Assembly (NCBI RefSeq): GCF_014651595.1
Contig: NZ_BMXE01000007.1
Span: 225,333 to 289,332, forward strand
Length of the DNA stretch: 64,000 bases
Direction: 5' to 3'
From: Pseudovibrio japonicus
Lineage (GTDB): Bacteria > Pseudomonadota > Alphaproteobacteria > Rhizobiales > Stappiaceae
Part shown: one piece after another, positions 1 through 9,058 of the stretch
Numbering within the stretch: the stretch's first letter is position 1
Layout of the letters: each line of letters starts with the position of its first letter
Notes under the pieces: generated by a model
Database searches by the model: none
Told to the model about the DNA's origin: nothing
The model's input: the letters and a program-made list of their open reading frames with translations, nothing else
Made by a program: the position numbers and the translations under genes

Positions 1-31
1 ACCCCGTGCCCCCAACAACCAAAACTCGCAT
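1..31 (-). CDS. Rossmann-fold NAD(P)-binding protein, N-terminal fragment
   Basis: Only the first ten codons lie in the window. Read on the minus strand from the ATG at 31-29 they give MRVLVVGGTG, the beta-strand plus glycine-rich turn that opens NmrA-like or extended short-chain dehydrogenase proteins. A strong purine-rich ribosome binding site (GGGGGAGAG on the minus strand, about 36-44) lies four bases upstream, which supports a real start. The rest of the gene is beyond the left edge, so the specific function cannot be told. Confidence 0.6.
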   Translation of the reverse strand, partial: MRVLVVGGTG

Positions 32-302
32 AGTGCTCTCCCCCGTTTGTTTGCCCAGGCTATCTACGTCTCTGTGGTTGTCCAGTCACACCCTCAAGTT
101 TTATGGTCAGCACAAATTTGATCTAACAGTTGCGCCAGCTTCGTTCCTATGTCCTCAGCTGGTGGAATAGAAGCGCAGAACAGGTGGGAACAATCATGTT
201 GTTCTTTGTTTCTCCTACAAAGCACTTCGCTATGATGACGCTTTATCTCTGAGATTCGGTGGCGGTCGCTTCTGTGAAGAGGTTGGGAGGGAGTTCAGCT
301 AG

Positions 303-716
303 ATGACCGATATTGTAAATGGCCTGCTACTGCGAAACCAACGTGTCCTCATGGGGTTGCGGTCGCCATTACGTAGAACTTTCCCAAGTGTGTGGAGCTT
401 CCCCGGTGGGCATGTTGAAACTGGAGAGACACTTGAGGAGGCCCTTAAACGCGAACTTGGGGAGGAAGTTGGTGTAGAGCCAATGGCCTTTGCCAAACTC
501 ACCCAATTCAGCACACAGGCTGATATAGGGAAGGAGCCAATCGTATTCCATCTGTTCACTGTAGATCAGTGGGTTGGTGAGACAGAGAATCTGGGTGATG
601 AGCACACTGAACTGCGTTGGGTGGACCACCGCGACGCAATCAACCTTCCGGGCCTTGCCTTTCCGCAATACCGGAATGTGTTTGATACCTTGAAGGAAAA
701 TGGTGCGCTGTCCTGA
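303..716 (+). CDS. Nudix hydrolase
   Basis: A 137-residue single-domain Nudix protein. The complete Nudix box (G-x5-E-x7-REL-x-EE-x-G-V) runs from the glycine of GHVETGE to EEVGV at about residues 36-60, and its REL/EE glutamates would bind the catalytic Mg2+. Such enzymes hydrolyse nucleoside diphosphates linked to another moiety (dNTPs, NDP-sugars, ADP-ribose). The substrate cannot be read from sequence. The ATG at 303 follows a GGGAGGGAG ribosome binding site at about 285-293. It is convergent with the DUF2061 gene and stands alone, so no pathway is implied. Confidence 0.9.
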   Translation: MTDIVNGLLLRNQRVLMGLRSPLRRTFPSVWSFPGGHVETGETLEEALKRELGEEVGVEPMAFAKLTQFSTQADIGKEPIVFHLFTVDQWVGETENLGDEHTELRWVDHRDAINLPGLAFPQYRNVFDTLKENGALS

Positions 717-728
717 CAACTCTTGCGG

Positions 729-965
729 TCAGCTTTGAATATCCTGTTGTGCATCCGGCCCGCTGATCTTGCGGCCCCATTTGATGTTGGACCAGACCAA
801 CTCATGTAAAAAGTAGCAGATGAAGCCGAGGGTGGAACTGACAATAGCGATACCGCCGCCAACAGAAACTGAGCCTGTGAAGACGAAGCCAATCAAAGTC
901 ATGGAGAGAAGCCCCATGATCTGCCAGGTGACTGATTTCGTAAAAATACGCTGTGCTGAATCCAT
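729..965 (-). CDS. DUF2061 small membrane protein
   Basis: A 78-residue protein with two hydrophobic segments (about residues 13-33 and 37-55), joined by a glycine-rich turn (SVSVGGGIAI), and a charged C-terminus. The pattern TKSVTWQ near the N-terminus followed by two helices and HELVWSNIKWG matches the DUF2061 family, which is seen alone or fused to sulfate-assimilation proteins in other bacteria. The function is unknown. It converges on the Nudix gene, whose stop is 10 bases away. Confidence 0.75.
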   Translation of the reverse strand: MDSAQRIFTKSVTWQIMGLLSMTLIGFVFTGSVSVGGGIAIVSSTLGFICYFLHELVWSNIKWGRKISGPDAQQDIQS

Positions 966-1078
966 CTGAGATGCCCAGTTAAATGACTGCTTATAACCTC
1001 GTTGCTACCGGAAAAAATGATGATTGGACATTCAGAATATTAGCTGCAATAAGTTCATTTTGTTGATTTTAATCTACA

Positions 1079-1939
1079 ATGGTGACTTTGATGGACAAGC
1101 GTGACAGGGCCAGTTTGTTTCGAACGCGGCTGTCGGGGGCAATGACGCTGGCGGATATGACCCGCAGCCAGCTGGCTCGGAGTGCCGGTGTTGACAGGTC
1201 CACCATTGGCCAACTGCTCAACAATGAGAATCCGCGGCTACCAAATGGTCAGTTGCTAGCCGATCTGGCAGCCTCGCTTCACGTAAGTACAGACTGGCTG
1301 CTGGGATTGACGAACAGGGCTGAGCGACCGGGGGATATAATCGCGCGGGCGATGGCGCTGAGCCCGGCAGAAAGGTCAGCAGTTGATGAGCAAATTCTCA
1401 ATTGGCACAAGGAAGCGACGGGCCTGAAGGTGCGTCATGTGCCTGCAACCCTGCCGGACATCTTGAAGACCGATCGCATGCTTGCGTGGGAGTATGCCTC
1501 GTTTCGCGGACTGGATGCCGATGAGGTGGTGCAGTCCAACCGTGCGCAGCTGGATTGGCTGCGCTCCCTCAAAACCGACTATGAAATCGCTGTTCCGCTC
1601 CACGAATTCGAGGCCTGCGCGCAAGGCATTGGCTACTATGCGCATCTGGACAGAGAAACCCGCAGAGAACAACTTCAATTCGTCGCGGATACCTGCCGGC
1701 AGATGTTCCCGCGCCTGCGGTTGTTCCTGTTTGATGCGCACAAGGTCTTCAGTGCGCCTATCACCATTTACGGGCCCAATCTGGCGGTTGTGTATGTGGG
1801 GCAGTTCTATCTCGCATTCCGCGAGGCGGAAAGGGTCAGTTCGCTCACCGACCATTTCGATACGCTTGTGCGTGAAGCAACAGTGGATGCAAGAGATCTG
1901 GCGGACTACGTGGAGGCGCTCATCGAGCAATGCGGGTAA
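1079..1939 (+). CDS. XRE-type helix-turn-helix regulator with large C-terminal domain
   Basis: 286 residues. The N-terminus (about 15-75) is a Cro/C1-type helix-turn-helix: TRSQLARSAGVDRSTIGQLL, then LADLAASLHVSTDWLLGL, the usual ending of XRE domains. The remaining roughly 200 residues, with conserved-looking aromatic stretches (FRLFLFDAHKVFSAPITIYG region, about 215-240), are an effector or oligomerisation domain I do not recognise. ATG codons at 1079 and 1091 are both possible starts. It is convergent with the nitric oxide reductase gene, so any regulatory link to that gene is speculation. Confidence 0.8.
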   Translation: MVTLMDKRDRASLFRTRLSGAMTLADMTRSQLARSAGVDRSTIGQLLNNENPRLPNGQLLADLAASLHVSTDWLLGLTNRAERPGDIIARAMALSPAERSAVDEQILNWHKEATGLKVRHVPATLPDILKTDRMLAWEYASFRGLDADEVVQSNRAQLDWLRSLKTDYEIAVPLHEFEACAQGIGYYAHLDRETRREQLQFVADTCRQMFPRLRLFLFDAHKVFSAPITIYGPNLAVVYVGQFYLAFREAERVSSLTDHFDTLVREATVDARDLADYVEALIEQCG

Positions 1940-1956
1940 CAAAACCTCATCCGCCT

Positions 1957-1981
1957 GATGCCCGTGAATACACGTGGCATC
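1957..1981. terminator. Hairpin between convergent genes
   Basis: GATGCCCGTG (1957-1966) pairs with CACGTGGCATC (1971-1981) across a four-base loop, with one bulged T. It lies between the convergent XRE regulator and nitric oxide reductase genes. No long T-run follows in either direction, so termination is plausible rather than certain. Confidence 0.4.
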
Positions 1982-2020
1982 CTAGTTCTAAGGTGCTGAG
2001 CAAGATCCAGATGAGGTGGT

Positions 2021-4327
2021 TTATGCCTTTGCGGGTTGTTCTTGCTCGTTCACTGGTTTGCCGAAGTAAGCGTGGTAAAGGAACATAACGATCGAGAAAA
2101 TGCCCCAACTGAAAACCACATCCCCTGGCACGCGGGCCCACACCAGAAATGTCATAACAGGACCATGGATTGTTTCAGGTGCGCGGGCGTGCCAGTAGCT
2201 TTCGGTGAAGCTGATGTATGCCTGATAGACGCCTTGCGGGATAAGTGAGAGACCGAGCATCATGGCAAGTCCGATGTTGAGACCCCAGAACGCTTGCTGC
2301 AACCATGTATCACTCCAACGATTAGCTGGAATGAGCGAGCGCAGGCAGAACAGCATCAGCCCGACACCTAACAGGCCATAAACGCCGAACATGGCGGCGT
2401 GGCCATGGGCTGGCGTAGAGTTAAGCCCCTGCATGTAATAGAGCGCCAGTGGCGGGTTGATAAAGAAGCCAAGCAGTCCGGCGCCAACAAGGTTCCAGAA
2501 AAGAACCGAAGCGAAAAAGGTGAGCGGCCATTTGTAGTGGTTAATCCACTTGGTGTTCTGTTCCAGCTTGTGGGTCTGATAGGCTTCAAAACCGATGACC
2601 AGCAGAGGAACAACCTCCAGCGCTGAGAACACGGCTCCAAGCGCCAGCACACCAATGGGTGTACCGCTCCAGTACAGATGGTGGAACGTGCCCAGCACAC
2701 CGCCGGACATGAAGATGATCGTGGCGAAGATGACTGCAACAGCGGCAGTCGAAGCGCGCAGCAGTTGCAGGTTTACGAATATGAGGGCGATGATCGCAGT
2801 AGCGAAGACTTCGAAGACGCCCTCAACCCACAAATGCACCACCCACCAGCGCCAGTATTCCATAACGCTGATATGCGTGTTCTGACCCCAAAATAGCCCG
2901 GCACCGTAGAGCAAGCCAATGGCGGTGGCAGACAGAAGCGTCAAGGCGATAAGGCTGCGGTTGTGACCGCCCCTCAGGGCCGGGAAGAGTGCACGCAGCA
3001 CCAGTACCAGCCAGAGCAGGAGACCGATAAACAGGAAGATCTGCCAGAAACGGCCCAGATCAACATACTCATAGCCTTGATGCCCGAACCAGAAGTTCAT
3101 GGTGCGCGAGAAGAACTGATTGATCCCGAGCCACTCCCCGGCAAAGGAACCCACCACGATGATGATGAGGCAGACCCAGAGGAAGTTGACGCCGAACTTC
3201 TGATAGGCAGGGTCCTTTCCCGAAAGCAGGGGCGCCATGAACAAGCCTGTCGCCAGCCATGCAGTTGCGATCCAGAACACGGCTAATTGGGTGTGCCATG
3301 TACGTGAGACGGAGTAGGGGATGATTTCTGCCAAAGGAATGCCGTAGAGGTCTTGCCCCTCAATGGCATAGTGAGCGGTGAGAATTCCCAGAGCGACCTG
3401 CGCGATCATCAGGCCCACAACCACCCAGAAATACTTCGCGGTCGCCCGCATTGACGGAGTCAGCTTTACATTTGCCAGCGGGTTGCTGGCAGCACCACCA
3501 CCCTCCGGAATAATGCGCTCACGCCATAAATCGTACTGACGCACATAGTAAAAACACAGTGCGCCCGCACAGCCGAGCAGTAGAAGAATGCTGATAATGG
3601 ACCAGATGAAAGCGGCGCCAGTGGCGTGGTTGCCCACCAAAGGTTCATGGGGCCAGTTGCTGGTGTAGGAGATTGTATCACCTGGCCTGTTGGTGACGGA
3701 GCCCCACGATGTCCAGAAGAAGAAAGCCGAGAGCGCGCGTGCTTGATCCGGAGTAATCAGGATGTTTGGGGGGAAGGCATACTCATTTCTAAGATTCTGG
3801 TCGTCGATGTCTTCATAGGTGGCAAACAGTGTGGTGAAATGATCCTCGACCAGCTCGACGGCGGACATGCGGTCCGGTGAAATCGTGATGGTGTCGGTAG
3901 CTGGATCGTACCGGTTCTGGCGCATCTCTTCCTGAACAAGAACCTGAAGAAACGCGCGCTGCTCGTTGCTGGGTGGTGCAGCGTCTATGCCGTTTTGTGC
4001 GCGATGGAAAATATCCTCCAGCGCAAGTGCCTCTCTGTGTAGCCAGTCGGTGGACCAGTCCGGCGCAACATAGCTACCATGGCCCCAGATGCTGCCTTGC
4101 TGCATGCCACCTAAGGACTGCCAGACATTCTGGCCTTCCTCAATTTCCTCTCTTGTGTACATGACATCACCATTATCAGTGATAACGATGGCGGGGATTG
4201 GTGGTTTCAGCCGATAAATCTCGACACCGAAGAAGAGCAAAACACCAAAAGCGAGGACCATGCCAACGCTGAGAAGAATCCATAGCCGTTTGAGGGAAAA
4301 GGTTACATCATAGTCTTTATCAAACAT
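2021..4327 (-). CDS. norB: Quinol-dependent nitric oxide reductase (qNOR)
   Basis: A 768-residue single-subunit haem-copper-family enzyme reducing 2 NO to N2O with quinol electrons in the cytoplasmic membrane. Its length and N-terminal extension (one membrane helix at about 13-38, then a periplasmic domain with GGMQQGSIWGHGSYVAPDW and no CxxCH haem c motif) distinguish it from cytochrome-c-dependent NorB, which is about 450 residues. Likely haem and FeB ligands are visible: H345 (SRTWHTQ), H498 with E502 (VVHLWVEGVFE), H549-H550 (GTFHHLYW), and H641/H643 (PAHGHAAMF). No nitrite reductase, nitrous oxide reductase or norQD genes are nearby. A stand-alone detoxification role is therefore as likely as denitrification. 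I found no convincing FNR/NnrR or NorR box in the 284 bases upstream. Confidence 0.95.
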   Translation of the reverse strand: MFDKDYDVTFSLKRLWILLSVGMVLAFGVLLFFGVEIYRLKPPIPAIVITDNGDVMYTREEIEEGQNVWQSLGGMQQGSIWGHGSYVAPDWSTDWLHREALALEDIFHRAQNGIDAAPPSNEQRAFLQVLVQEEMRQNRYDPATDTITISPDRMSAVELVEDHFTTLFATYEDIDDQNLRNEYAFPPNILITPDQARALSAFFFWTSWGSVTNRPGDTISYTSNWPHEPLVGNHATGAAFIWSIISILLLLGCAGALCFYYVRQYDLWRERIIPEGGGAASNPLANVKLTPSMRATAKYFWVVVGLMIAQVALGILTAHYAIEGQDLYGIPLAEIIPYSVSRTWHTQLAVFWIATAWLATGLFMAPLLSGKDPAYQKFGVNFLWVCLIIIVVGSFAGEWLGINQFFSRTMNFWFGHQGYEYVDLGRFWQIFLFIGLLLWLVLVLRALFPALRGGHNRSLIALTLLSATAIGLLYGAGLFWGQNTHISVMEYWRWWVVHLWVEGVFEVFATAIIALIFVNLQLLRASTAAVAVIFATIIFMSGGVLGTFHHLYWSGTPIGVLALGAVFSALEVVPLLVIGFEAYQTHKLEQNTKWINHYKWPLTFFASVLFWNLVGAGLLGFFINPPLALYYMQGLNSTPAHGHAAMFGVYGLLGVGLMLFCLRSLIPANRWSDTWLQQAFWGLNIGLAMMLGLSLIPQGVYQAYISFTESYWHARAPETIHGPVMTFLVWARVPGDVVFSWGIFSIVMFLYHAYFGKPVNEQEQPAKA

Positions 4328-4611
4328 GGCCTGTTGCTCCTCATCTTCTGGGAAAACATCCGTGTGTGTTTCAAATCAGACTATCAGCCGGTTTTTTTGG
4401 TGCGCCTCCGTCAGAAACGAGAGAGGCTTTGGGGTGTCTGCAAAGCATGGCAGTTGGGCAATTCTGTGAGGCGTTGATAAGGCCGGTTTGCTGAAGCTCA
4501 CGAAAATACTCGTATGGATTACCTAAGGTGAATCAACAGGTTCGAGTTAGGGATATTTAATTGCAGATGGCGCATCATAAACCAAGCTGACAACTTGCTT
4601 ATGAGGTTCAC

Positions 4612-5091
4612 ATGGGTTCCGTGCCCAGACTTTCGTGCACTCTTTCTGTTTTCCTTTTGCTTGGTACCCCGTTGCAGGCCGCTCAAGAACCAACCAACGA
4701 ACAGGCCGCGATCGTTGCGCGCTGTGTTGAGGAACAGGGATTGGTCTATCCTGCAATGGCTTGCTTTGGTGAAGTGATTGACCAGTGCATCGGCACCCAA
4801 AACCAAGACAGCCATATGATCTACTGTTCAATTCAGGAGTATATGGTGTGGGACCAGCGCCTCAATACGACTTATACGCAGATCATGAAGATCGCGAGTA
4901 CGGAGGTGAAAGCAAGCCTCAGGAGTGCGCAACGCGCCTGGATAGCGTTTCGGGATGATACCTGTTCAGCTAATGCATTGCTTTTCGATGGCACCGACGC
5001 GGGTCTAATCATGGCTGCGTGCATGGCCAGCCAGACTGCGATCCGCAGCCTGCAGCTTGATCAGTTTCTCAGCGACGCGCAGATCCAATAA
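4612..5091 (+). CDS. LprI-like (DUF1311) secreted protein
   Basis: 159 residues with a signal peptide (hydrophobic stretch up to about residue 22, ending LQA-AQ). The C-terminal half contains LRSAQRAWIAFRDDTC, followed by a conserved Cys and the Q-T-A-I-R-S-L-Q helix, which is the LprI N-terminal/DUF1311 signature. Six cysteines in the mature part suggest disulfides. LprI of mycobacteria inhibits lysozyme, but most family members are uncharacterised, so a periplasmic protective role is inference. The gene stands alone, divergent from the nitric oxide reductase gene. Confidence 0.75.
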   Translation: MGSVPRLSCTLSVFLLLGTPLQAAQEPTNEQAAIVARCVEEQGLVYPAMACFGEVIDQCIGTQNQDSHMIYCSIQEYMVWDQRLNTTYTQIMKIASTEVKASLRSAQRAWIAFRDDTCSANALLFDGTDAGLIMAACMASQTAIRSLQLDQFLSDAQIQ

Positions 5092-5291
5092 TCAAGGAAA
5101 GGGTGCTTTGTAATACCCCCCGGTACAGAAGGAGCATTAAAGCCTCTTTTTTGCAGGGGCCAATATTGAGGAATGGCGGGACAGGCCAATGTGGTTAGTC
5201 TGCACGGATGCTCGTTTGAATATCTATCGCGTCATCCAACCCTAAAAGCACCGAATGCGTTTTGGGGGGAGACGCCTTGAGGTCTGTGCTG

Positions 5292-6191
5292 ATGAAGAAG
5301 GTTCTGATCCATATCGGTGCGCATGAAGCCGGTACAACTGCCCTGCAAAAGCAGCTTTACGCCAAACATCCGGATTTGTTTGATGATCCTACGCAGTTCA
5401 AAGCAAGCCGGTTTTTGCAACTCTACGAAGATCACAGTGTTAAGCCAGAAGCAGGGGAGCTGGCGGATCTGTTTCAGGAAGCACTCTTCAAGCCTGATAC
5501 TGAGACCTGCCGCCTTTCTCACGAAAGGCTCTTGGGAAAGGCTTTTGTGCATAGGCAGTTTTATCCCAATGTGGAGCGGTATGTTCAGCTTGTCCGGGAA
5601 CTGCAAAGGCGCGGTATTGAGGTCAAGACACTGGTCACCGTGCGCAATCGCACCGACTTTTTAGTCTCGTACTTTCTGGATAGCCTTGCGTGGCAGGACA
5701 CTCCCAAAACCTTCCATGAGTTTGCAAACAATGCGGTGACACCCGCCTTTTCCTGGCAAACTTTGGAGGATCAGCTGGATAAACTACCCGTTACCTATTT
5801 GCCTCAGGAAGCGATGGAAAAGTACCCGGAGGAGTTTGTTGCTTGCATCAACAAGTTCTATGAGAAGAACCTGCTTGAGCCGGAGGATCTCTGCTACCGG
5901 GCAAATTCTGGGCTTAACGAGCTCGGTCTTTCCGTCATTCCGCAGCTCTCTGCCATTGAAGATCAGGGCCTTCGCACTGTTCTGCTGAAAAGTGCGCTGG
6001 ACTACTGCAAGCAAGGCGAGCAGGCCATGGTCCTCTCCAAGGATATTGAGGTGATTTATCGCAAACATTTTCGCGAAGGAGACGTGGCTTTTGCCAAAGC
6101 AAACTTCCCGACACCATTCCGGAAAATCTATTCACAGTCTAAACCCGTGACAGAACAGTTCTGGTTTGCCTTTGCTAAAACGGATGCCTGA
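5292..6191 (+). CDS. Sulfotransferase-fold protein with altered P-loop
   Basis: 299 residues from the ATG at 5292, which has a GAGG site nine bases upstream. A TTG at 5262 would add ten residues and is less likely. The opening KKVLIHIGAHEAGTTALQ corresponds to the 5'-phosphosulfate-binding loop of PAPS-dependent sulfotransferases, usually GAPKTGTTALQ. Further on, VRNRTDFLVSYFLD (about 117-130) resembles the 3'-phosphate-binding segment. The lysine of the loop, normally catalytic, is replaced by glutamate here (codon GAA). The protein may therefore be a divergent or inactive relative, or bind another ligand. No cell-surface polysaccharide genes flank it. Confidence 0.6.
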   Translation: MKKVLIHIGAHEAGTTALQKQLYAKHPDLFDDPTQFKASRFLQLYEDHSVKPEAGELADLFQEALFKPDTETCRLSHERLLGKAFVHRQFYPNVERYVQLVRELQRRGIEVKTLVTVRNRTDFLVSYFLDSLAWQDTPKTFHEFANNAVTPAFSWQTLEDQLDKLPVTYLPQEAMEKYPEEFVACINKFYEKNLLEPEDLCYRANSGLNELGLSVIPQLSAIEDQGLRTVLLKSALDYCKQGEQAMVLSKDIEVIYRKHFREGDVAFAKANFPTPFRKIYSQSKPVTEQFWFAFAKTDA

Positions 6192-6564
6192 TTAGCCTTT
6201 ATTGCGTTATTTTTCTGATTGTTTTTTAAAAATATCTGTAATCGTAACGGGTTAGGTGAAGGTGTAATTTGCCGAGCCTGAACTTGATTGCGCGGCGGTA
6301 GTGTAAAAAGAACAGCTTTGGGAGCGATCCGGCTGCTGATATAGTGCCGTTCGGTCATCATAACGCCGACCTCACGTCGGTTTTACTGTACCGTTAGCAG
6401 CGTGCTGGAATAGTGTGCAAACCACTCAACTGACGGGAGAAATTGGTCCTCTCCGATTTATCGGGTGGCCTTGCGCTTTTGCGCAGGTTTCGCTGCAGCT
6501 TGAAAGCAATAATAATGACAGATGGACGAGAACGTCCCGATCAAGATGAGTGTAGAGGCGCCGT
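6192..6564. other. Intergenic region upstream of the YnjBCD-like ABC operon
   Basis: 373 bases without a convincing gene. It holds a small hairpin CCGAC-CTCAC-GTCGG followed by TTTT near 6368-6386, which could end transcription from the sulfotransferase-like gene or act as a leader element. I looked for a TPP (THI-box) riboswitch, because related transporters have been linked to thiamine, and did not find its conserved blocks. The promoter of the ABC operon must lie here but is not obvious. Confidence 0.4.
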
Positions 6565-7611
6565 GTGACGCAGGTTCAACTTAAAAACCTCTCGAAAGTG
6601 TTCTCCGGGACACCGGCGGTCGATGCCATCAATGTTGATGTGGCGTGTGGTGAGTTTCTGGTGCTGCTGGGGCCATCTGGCTGTGGCAAAACCACCAGTC
6701 TGCGCATGGTCTGCGGGCTGGAGCAACCGACATCCGGGTCCATTTGGTTCAATGGACAGGAGGTGACCAATCTGCCTGTCCAGAAACGAAAAGTTGGCCT
6801 TGTTTCCCAGCGCTTCGGTTTGTTCCCGCATATGACGGTTGAGCAGAACGTCGCCTTTGGGCTGTCTGTAGGCGGTATGGCGGAGAGTGAACAGAAGCGG
6901 CACGTTGGCGAGATGCTGGAGATTGTGCGTCTTACGGACTTTGCCGGACGTTTTCCGGCGCAACTGTCGGGCGGGCAGATGCAACGGGTGGCCATTGCCC
7001 GCACGCTCGTAACACGGCCAAAAGTGCTACTACTGGACGAGCCCATGGCGAGCCTTGATACGCTGCTGCGGGCGGAGATGCGCCAGTTCATCCGTGATTT
7101 GCATGAGGAATATGGCATGACCACGCTGCTCGTCACCCATGATCAGATCGAGGCCATGGATCTGGCGGACAGGATTGCGGTGATGTTTGATGGCAGGGTC
7201 GCCCAGCTCGCTGCTCCCGATGAGATTTATCAGCAGCCCGCCGATGAGCGGACAGCCCGCTTCATGGGGCATTCCAACATCTTTGATTGTACACCTGTGT
7301 CTGATGGCTATGTGGAAAGTCTATTTGGCCCGCTCAAGCTTGGAGCAGGGTCAAACCGTGGCTTGAAACTGCCGAGAAAGGCCATGGTGCGCTATGAGAG
7401 TATCCGGATTGTTGAGAGCGTTGATCAGTCGCAAAGTAATGTTGTTTCCGGCACGATCACGCGAGCAGAGTTTCTTGGCGCAATGATGCGCTACACGCTT
7501 CAGGTGGGAGAGGGATTTCTAACCGTCGAGGAAGCGTCTTCGTTCAAAAGAAAAACAGGCGAGGCGGTCTCACTGACCCTTCCGCCTGAGCAAATCTGGT
7601 TGCTGCAATAA
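6565..7611 (+). CDS. ABC importer ATPase (MalK/PotA/FbpC class, TOBE domain)
   Basis: 348 residues from a GTG start. Walker A is GPSGCGKT at 36-43, the Q-loop lies in VGLVSQRFG, the signature is LSGGQMQRVAIART, Walker B with D-loop is LLLDEPMASLD, and the switch His is in LLVTHDQ. The last 110 residues form a TOBE-like domain, so this is an importer-type ATPase that energises the two permeases downstream. In the signature motif LSGGQMQRVA, M replaces the common Q. It is first in the operon, followed after 26 bases by the binding protein. This differs from the E. coli ynjBCD order. Confidence 0.92.
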   Translation: MTQVQLKNLSKVFSGTPAVDAINVDVACGEFLVLLGPSGCGKTTSLRMVCGLEQPTSGSIWFNGQEVTNLPVQKRKVGLVSQRFGLFPHMTVEQNVAFGLSVGGMAESEQKRHVGEMLEIVRLTDFAGRFPAQLSGGQMQRVAIARTLVTRPKVLLLDEPMASLDTLLRAEMRQFIRDLHEEYGMTTLLVTHDQIEAMDLADRIAVMFDGRVAQLAAPDEIYQQPADERTARFMGHSNIFDCTPVSDGYVESLFGPLKLGAGSNRGLKLPRKAMVRYESIRIVESVDQSQSNVVSGTITRAEFLGAMMRYTLQVGEGFLTVEEASSFKRKTGEAVSLTLPPEQIWLLQ

Positions 7612-7637
7612 GCAGCCAAGCCGGTTGGGGGCAATCT

Positions 7638-9005
7638 ATGAAAAAGACAAAATCACGCGCCAAGCAGATGTTGCTTGCAAGCACGCTCGCTGTTGTCAGC
7701 TGGAGCGGTGCGGTGCAGGCAGAGGACGCTCCGGGCATGTTCCGCAGTGAGTTTTTGCAGGGCAATATGGGATGGCCAGAGGTGACTGCGAAAGCCCGTG
7801 CGGAGGGCACCGTCAACTTCTACTACTGGGGTGGCTCGGATATCATCAACCTTTGGATTGATCAGGTGGCAACACCTGCATTGGCGGCGGAAGGTGTGAC
7901 GCTGAATCCTGTGCGCATTACATCCACCAAAGACACCGTGGATGTGGTGATTGCCGAACTGGCCGCTGGCCGCGGCGAGGAAGAAGGCAGTGTGGATCTG
8001 GTCTGGGTGAACGGAGAGAATTTCTTTTCCCTCAAGCAGCAAAATGCACTGTGGGGCGCTTTTGCCGACCGTCTGCCAAACTCGGTGAATTTTGAATGGG
8101 ACGAGAGCGATCCTCGGTCTCTTCTCAACCTGCGTGATTTCGGTGTTGAAACCGGCTTGCAGGAAATGCCGTGGTCTGGAGAGCAGTATGTCTGTTCCGT
8201 CAACCGTGCCCATGTTCCAGTAGATCAAACACCTGCAACGTTTGCGCAGCTCAAGGCCTATCTTGAGGCTAATCCGGGCAAGTTCACCTATGTGAAGCCG
8301 CCGCATTACCTCGGCAACACCTTCGTGCAATCCGTGCTTTATGCGCACAATCCGGACGGAACCGGCGCGGCGCCTTACCAGAAGAGCTTTGAGGAGCTGG
8401 GCGGCGCAGAGCTGGCGCGCTTGATGGAGCCGGGTATGGAGTACTTAAAGAGCCTTGAACCGCTCCTGCTGGGGGGCGCCAACGGCAGTCCGCGCTATCC
8501 GGAAAACTCTGATGAGCTGGATAACCTGTTCCTCAATTCCGAGGTGCACTTCGATTGCAAGTTCGGCGTGTTTGCCAATCACAACGGTCTGATCACCGGG
8601 ACATATCCGGAGCAGGCGGAAGAGATGATCTTCCCGGTTGGCAACATGATCAAGAACAAGAACTACCTTACTGTTCCGCTTAACAGCCCGCATCCGGCTG
8701 CGGCCCTTGTTGCCATCAACTACTTCTCCTCCGTTGGTGCGCAGGCCTCCAAGCTGCAGGCCGCCGGTATGCCGGTTGGTCTGGATTTGTGGCGCTTGAA
8801 CGATGAAGATGCTGCGGAGATAGCTGCCGCGGCGCCTCCACATTACGGCGTTACGCAGCAGGAACTGGACGCCAACATTGCACCGGACACCAACGCAAGC
8901 CTTGTTGATGTGATTGAGGCAACCTGGTTGGCGGTTATTGAACGCAAGGAAGACAAGCCATTGGCCGATATTGTGGCCCAGGTTTCCGGCGAATTGAACA
9001 ACTGA
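7638..9005 (+). CDS. ynjB: YnjB-like periplasmic solute-binding protein
   Basis: 455 residues with a Sec signal peptide (KKTKSR, hydrophobic core, VQA-ED). The mature start GWPEVTAKARAEGTVNFYYW and the later SVDLVWVNGENFFSLKQQ and TYVKPPHYLGNTFVQS match the YnjB family of extracellular binding proteins. The ligand of YnjB is not established. It lies between its ATPase and two permease genes, with GGGGGC as ribosome binding site. Two cysteines (about 192 and 304) could form a disulfide. A hairpin follows nine bases after the stop. Confidence 0.88.
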   Translation: MKKTKSRAKQMLLASTLAVVSWSGAVQAEDAPGMFRSEFLQGNMGWPEVTAKARAEGTVNFYYWGGSDIINLWIDQVATPALAAEGVTLNPVRITSTKDTVDVVIAELAAGRGEEEGSVDLVWVNGENFFSLKQQNALWGAFADRLPNSVNFEWDESDPRSLLNLRDFGVETGLQEMPWSGEQYVCSVNRAHVPVDQTPATFAQLKAYLEANPGKFTYVKPPHYLGNTFVQSVLYAHNPDGTGAAPYQKSFEELGGAELARLMEPGMEYLKSLEPLLLGGANGSPRYPENSDELDNLFLNSEVHFDCKFGVFANHNGLITGTYPEQAEEMIFPVGNMIKNKNYLTVPLNSPHPAAALVAINYFSSVGAQASKLQAAGMPVGLDLWRLNDEDAAEIAAAAPPHYGVTQQELDANIAPDTNASLVDVIEATWLAVIERKEDKPLADIVAQVSGELNN

Positions 9006-9013
9006 TAATCTTT

Positions 9014-9037
9014 CGGATGGCGGCGTGCTGCCATCCG
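9014..9037. repeat. Intercistronic hairpin after the binding-protein gene
   Basis: Perfect 8-bp inverted repeat CGGATGGC (9014-9021) and GCCATCCG (9030-9037) with an eight-base loop, in the 53-base gap between the binding-protein stop and the first permease. There is no T-run, so mRNA 3'-end protection or attenuation is more likely than full termination. One of five such hairpins in this window. Confidence 0.6.
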
Positions 9038-9058
9038 CTCCAATTGTGAAATGAAAAC

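Noticed and set aside
1376..1942. 188-codon minus-strand open frame opposite the XRE regulator
   Set aside because: Antisense of a protein with a clear helix-turn-helix; no family resemblance.
4328..4611. FNR/NnrR or NorR box upstream of the nitric oxide reductase gene
   Set aside because: Only single half-sites such as TTGAT were found, without the symmetrical partner.
6192..6564. TPP riboswitch upstream of the YnjBCD-like operon
   Set aside because: Looked for the THI-box conserved blocks because of possible thiamine links; they are not there.
7653..8348. 231-codon minus-strand open frame opposite the YnjB-like gene
   Set aside because: Antisense to a clear binding-protein gene; no ribosome binding site or recognisable domain.
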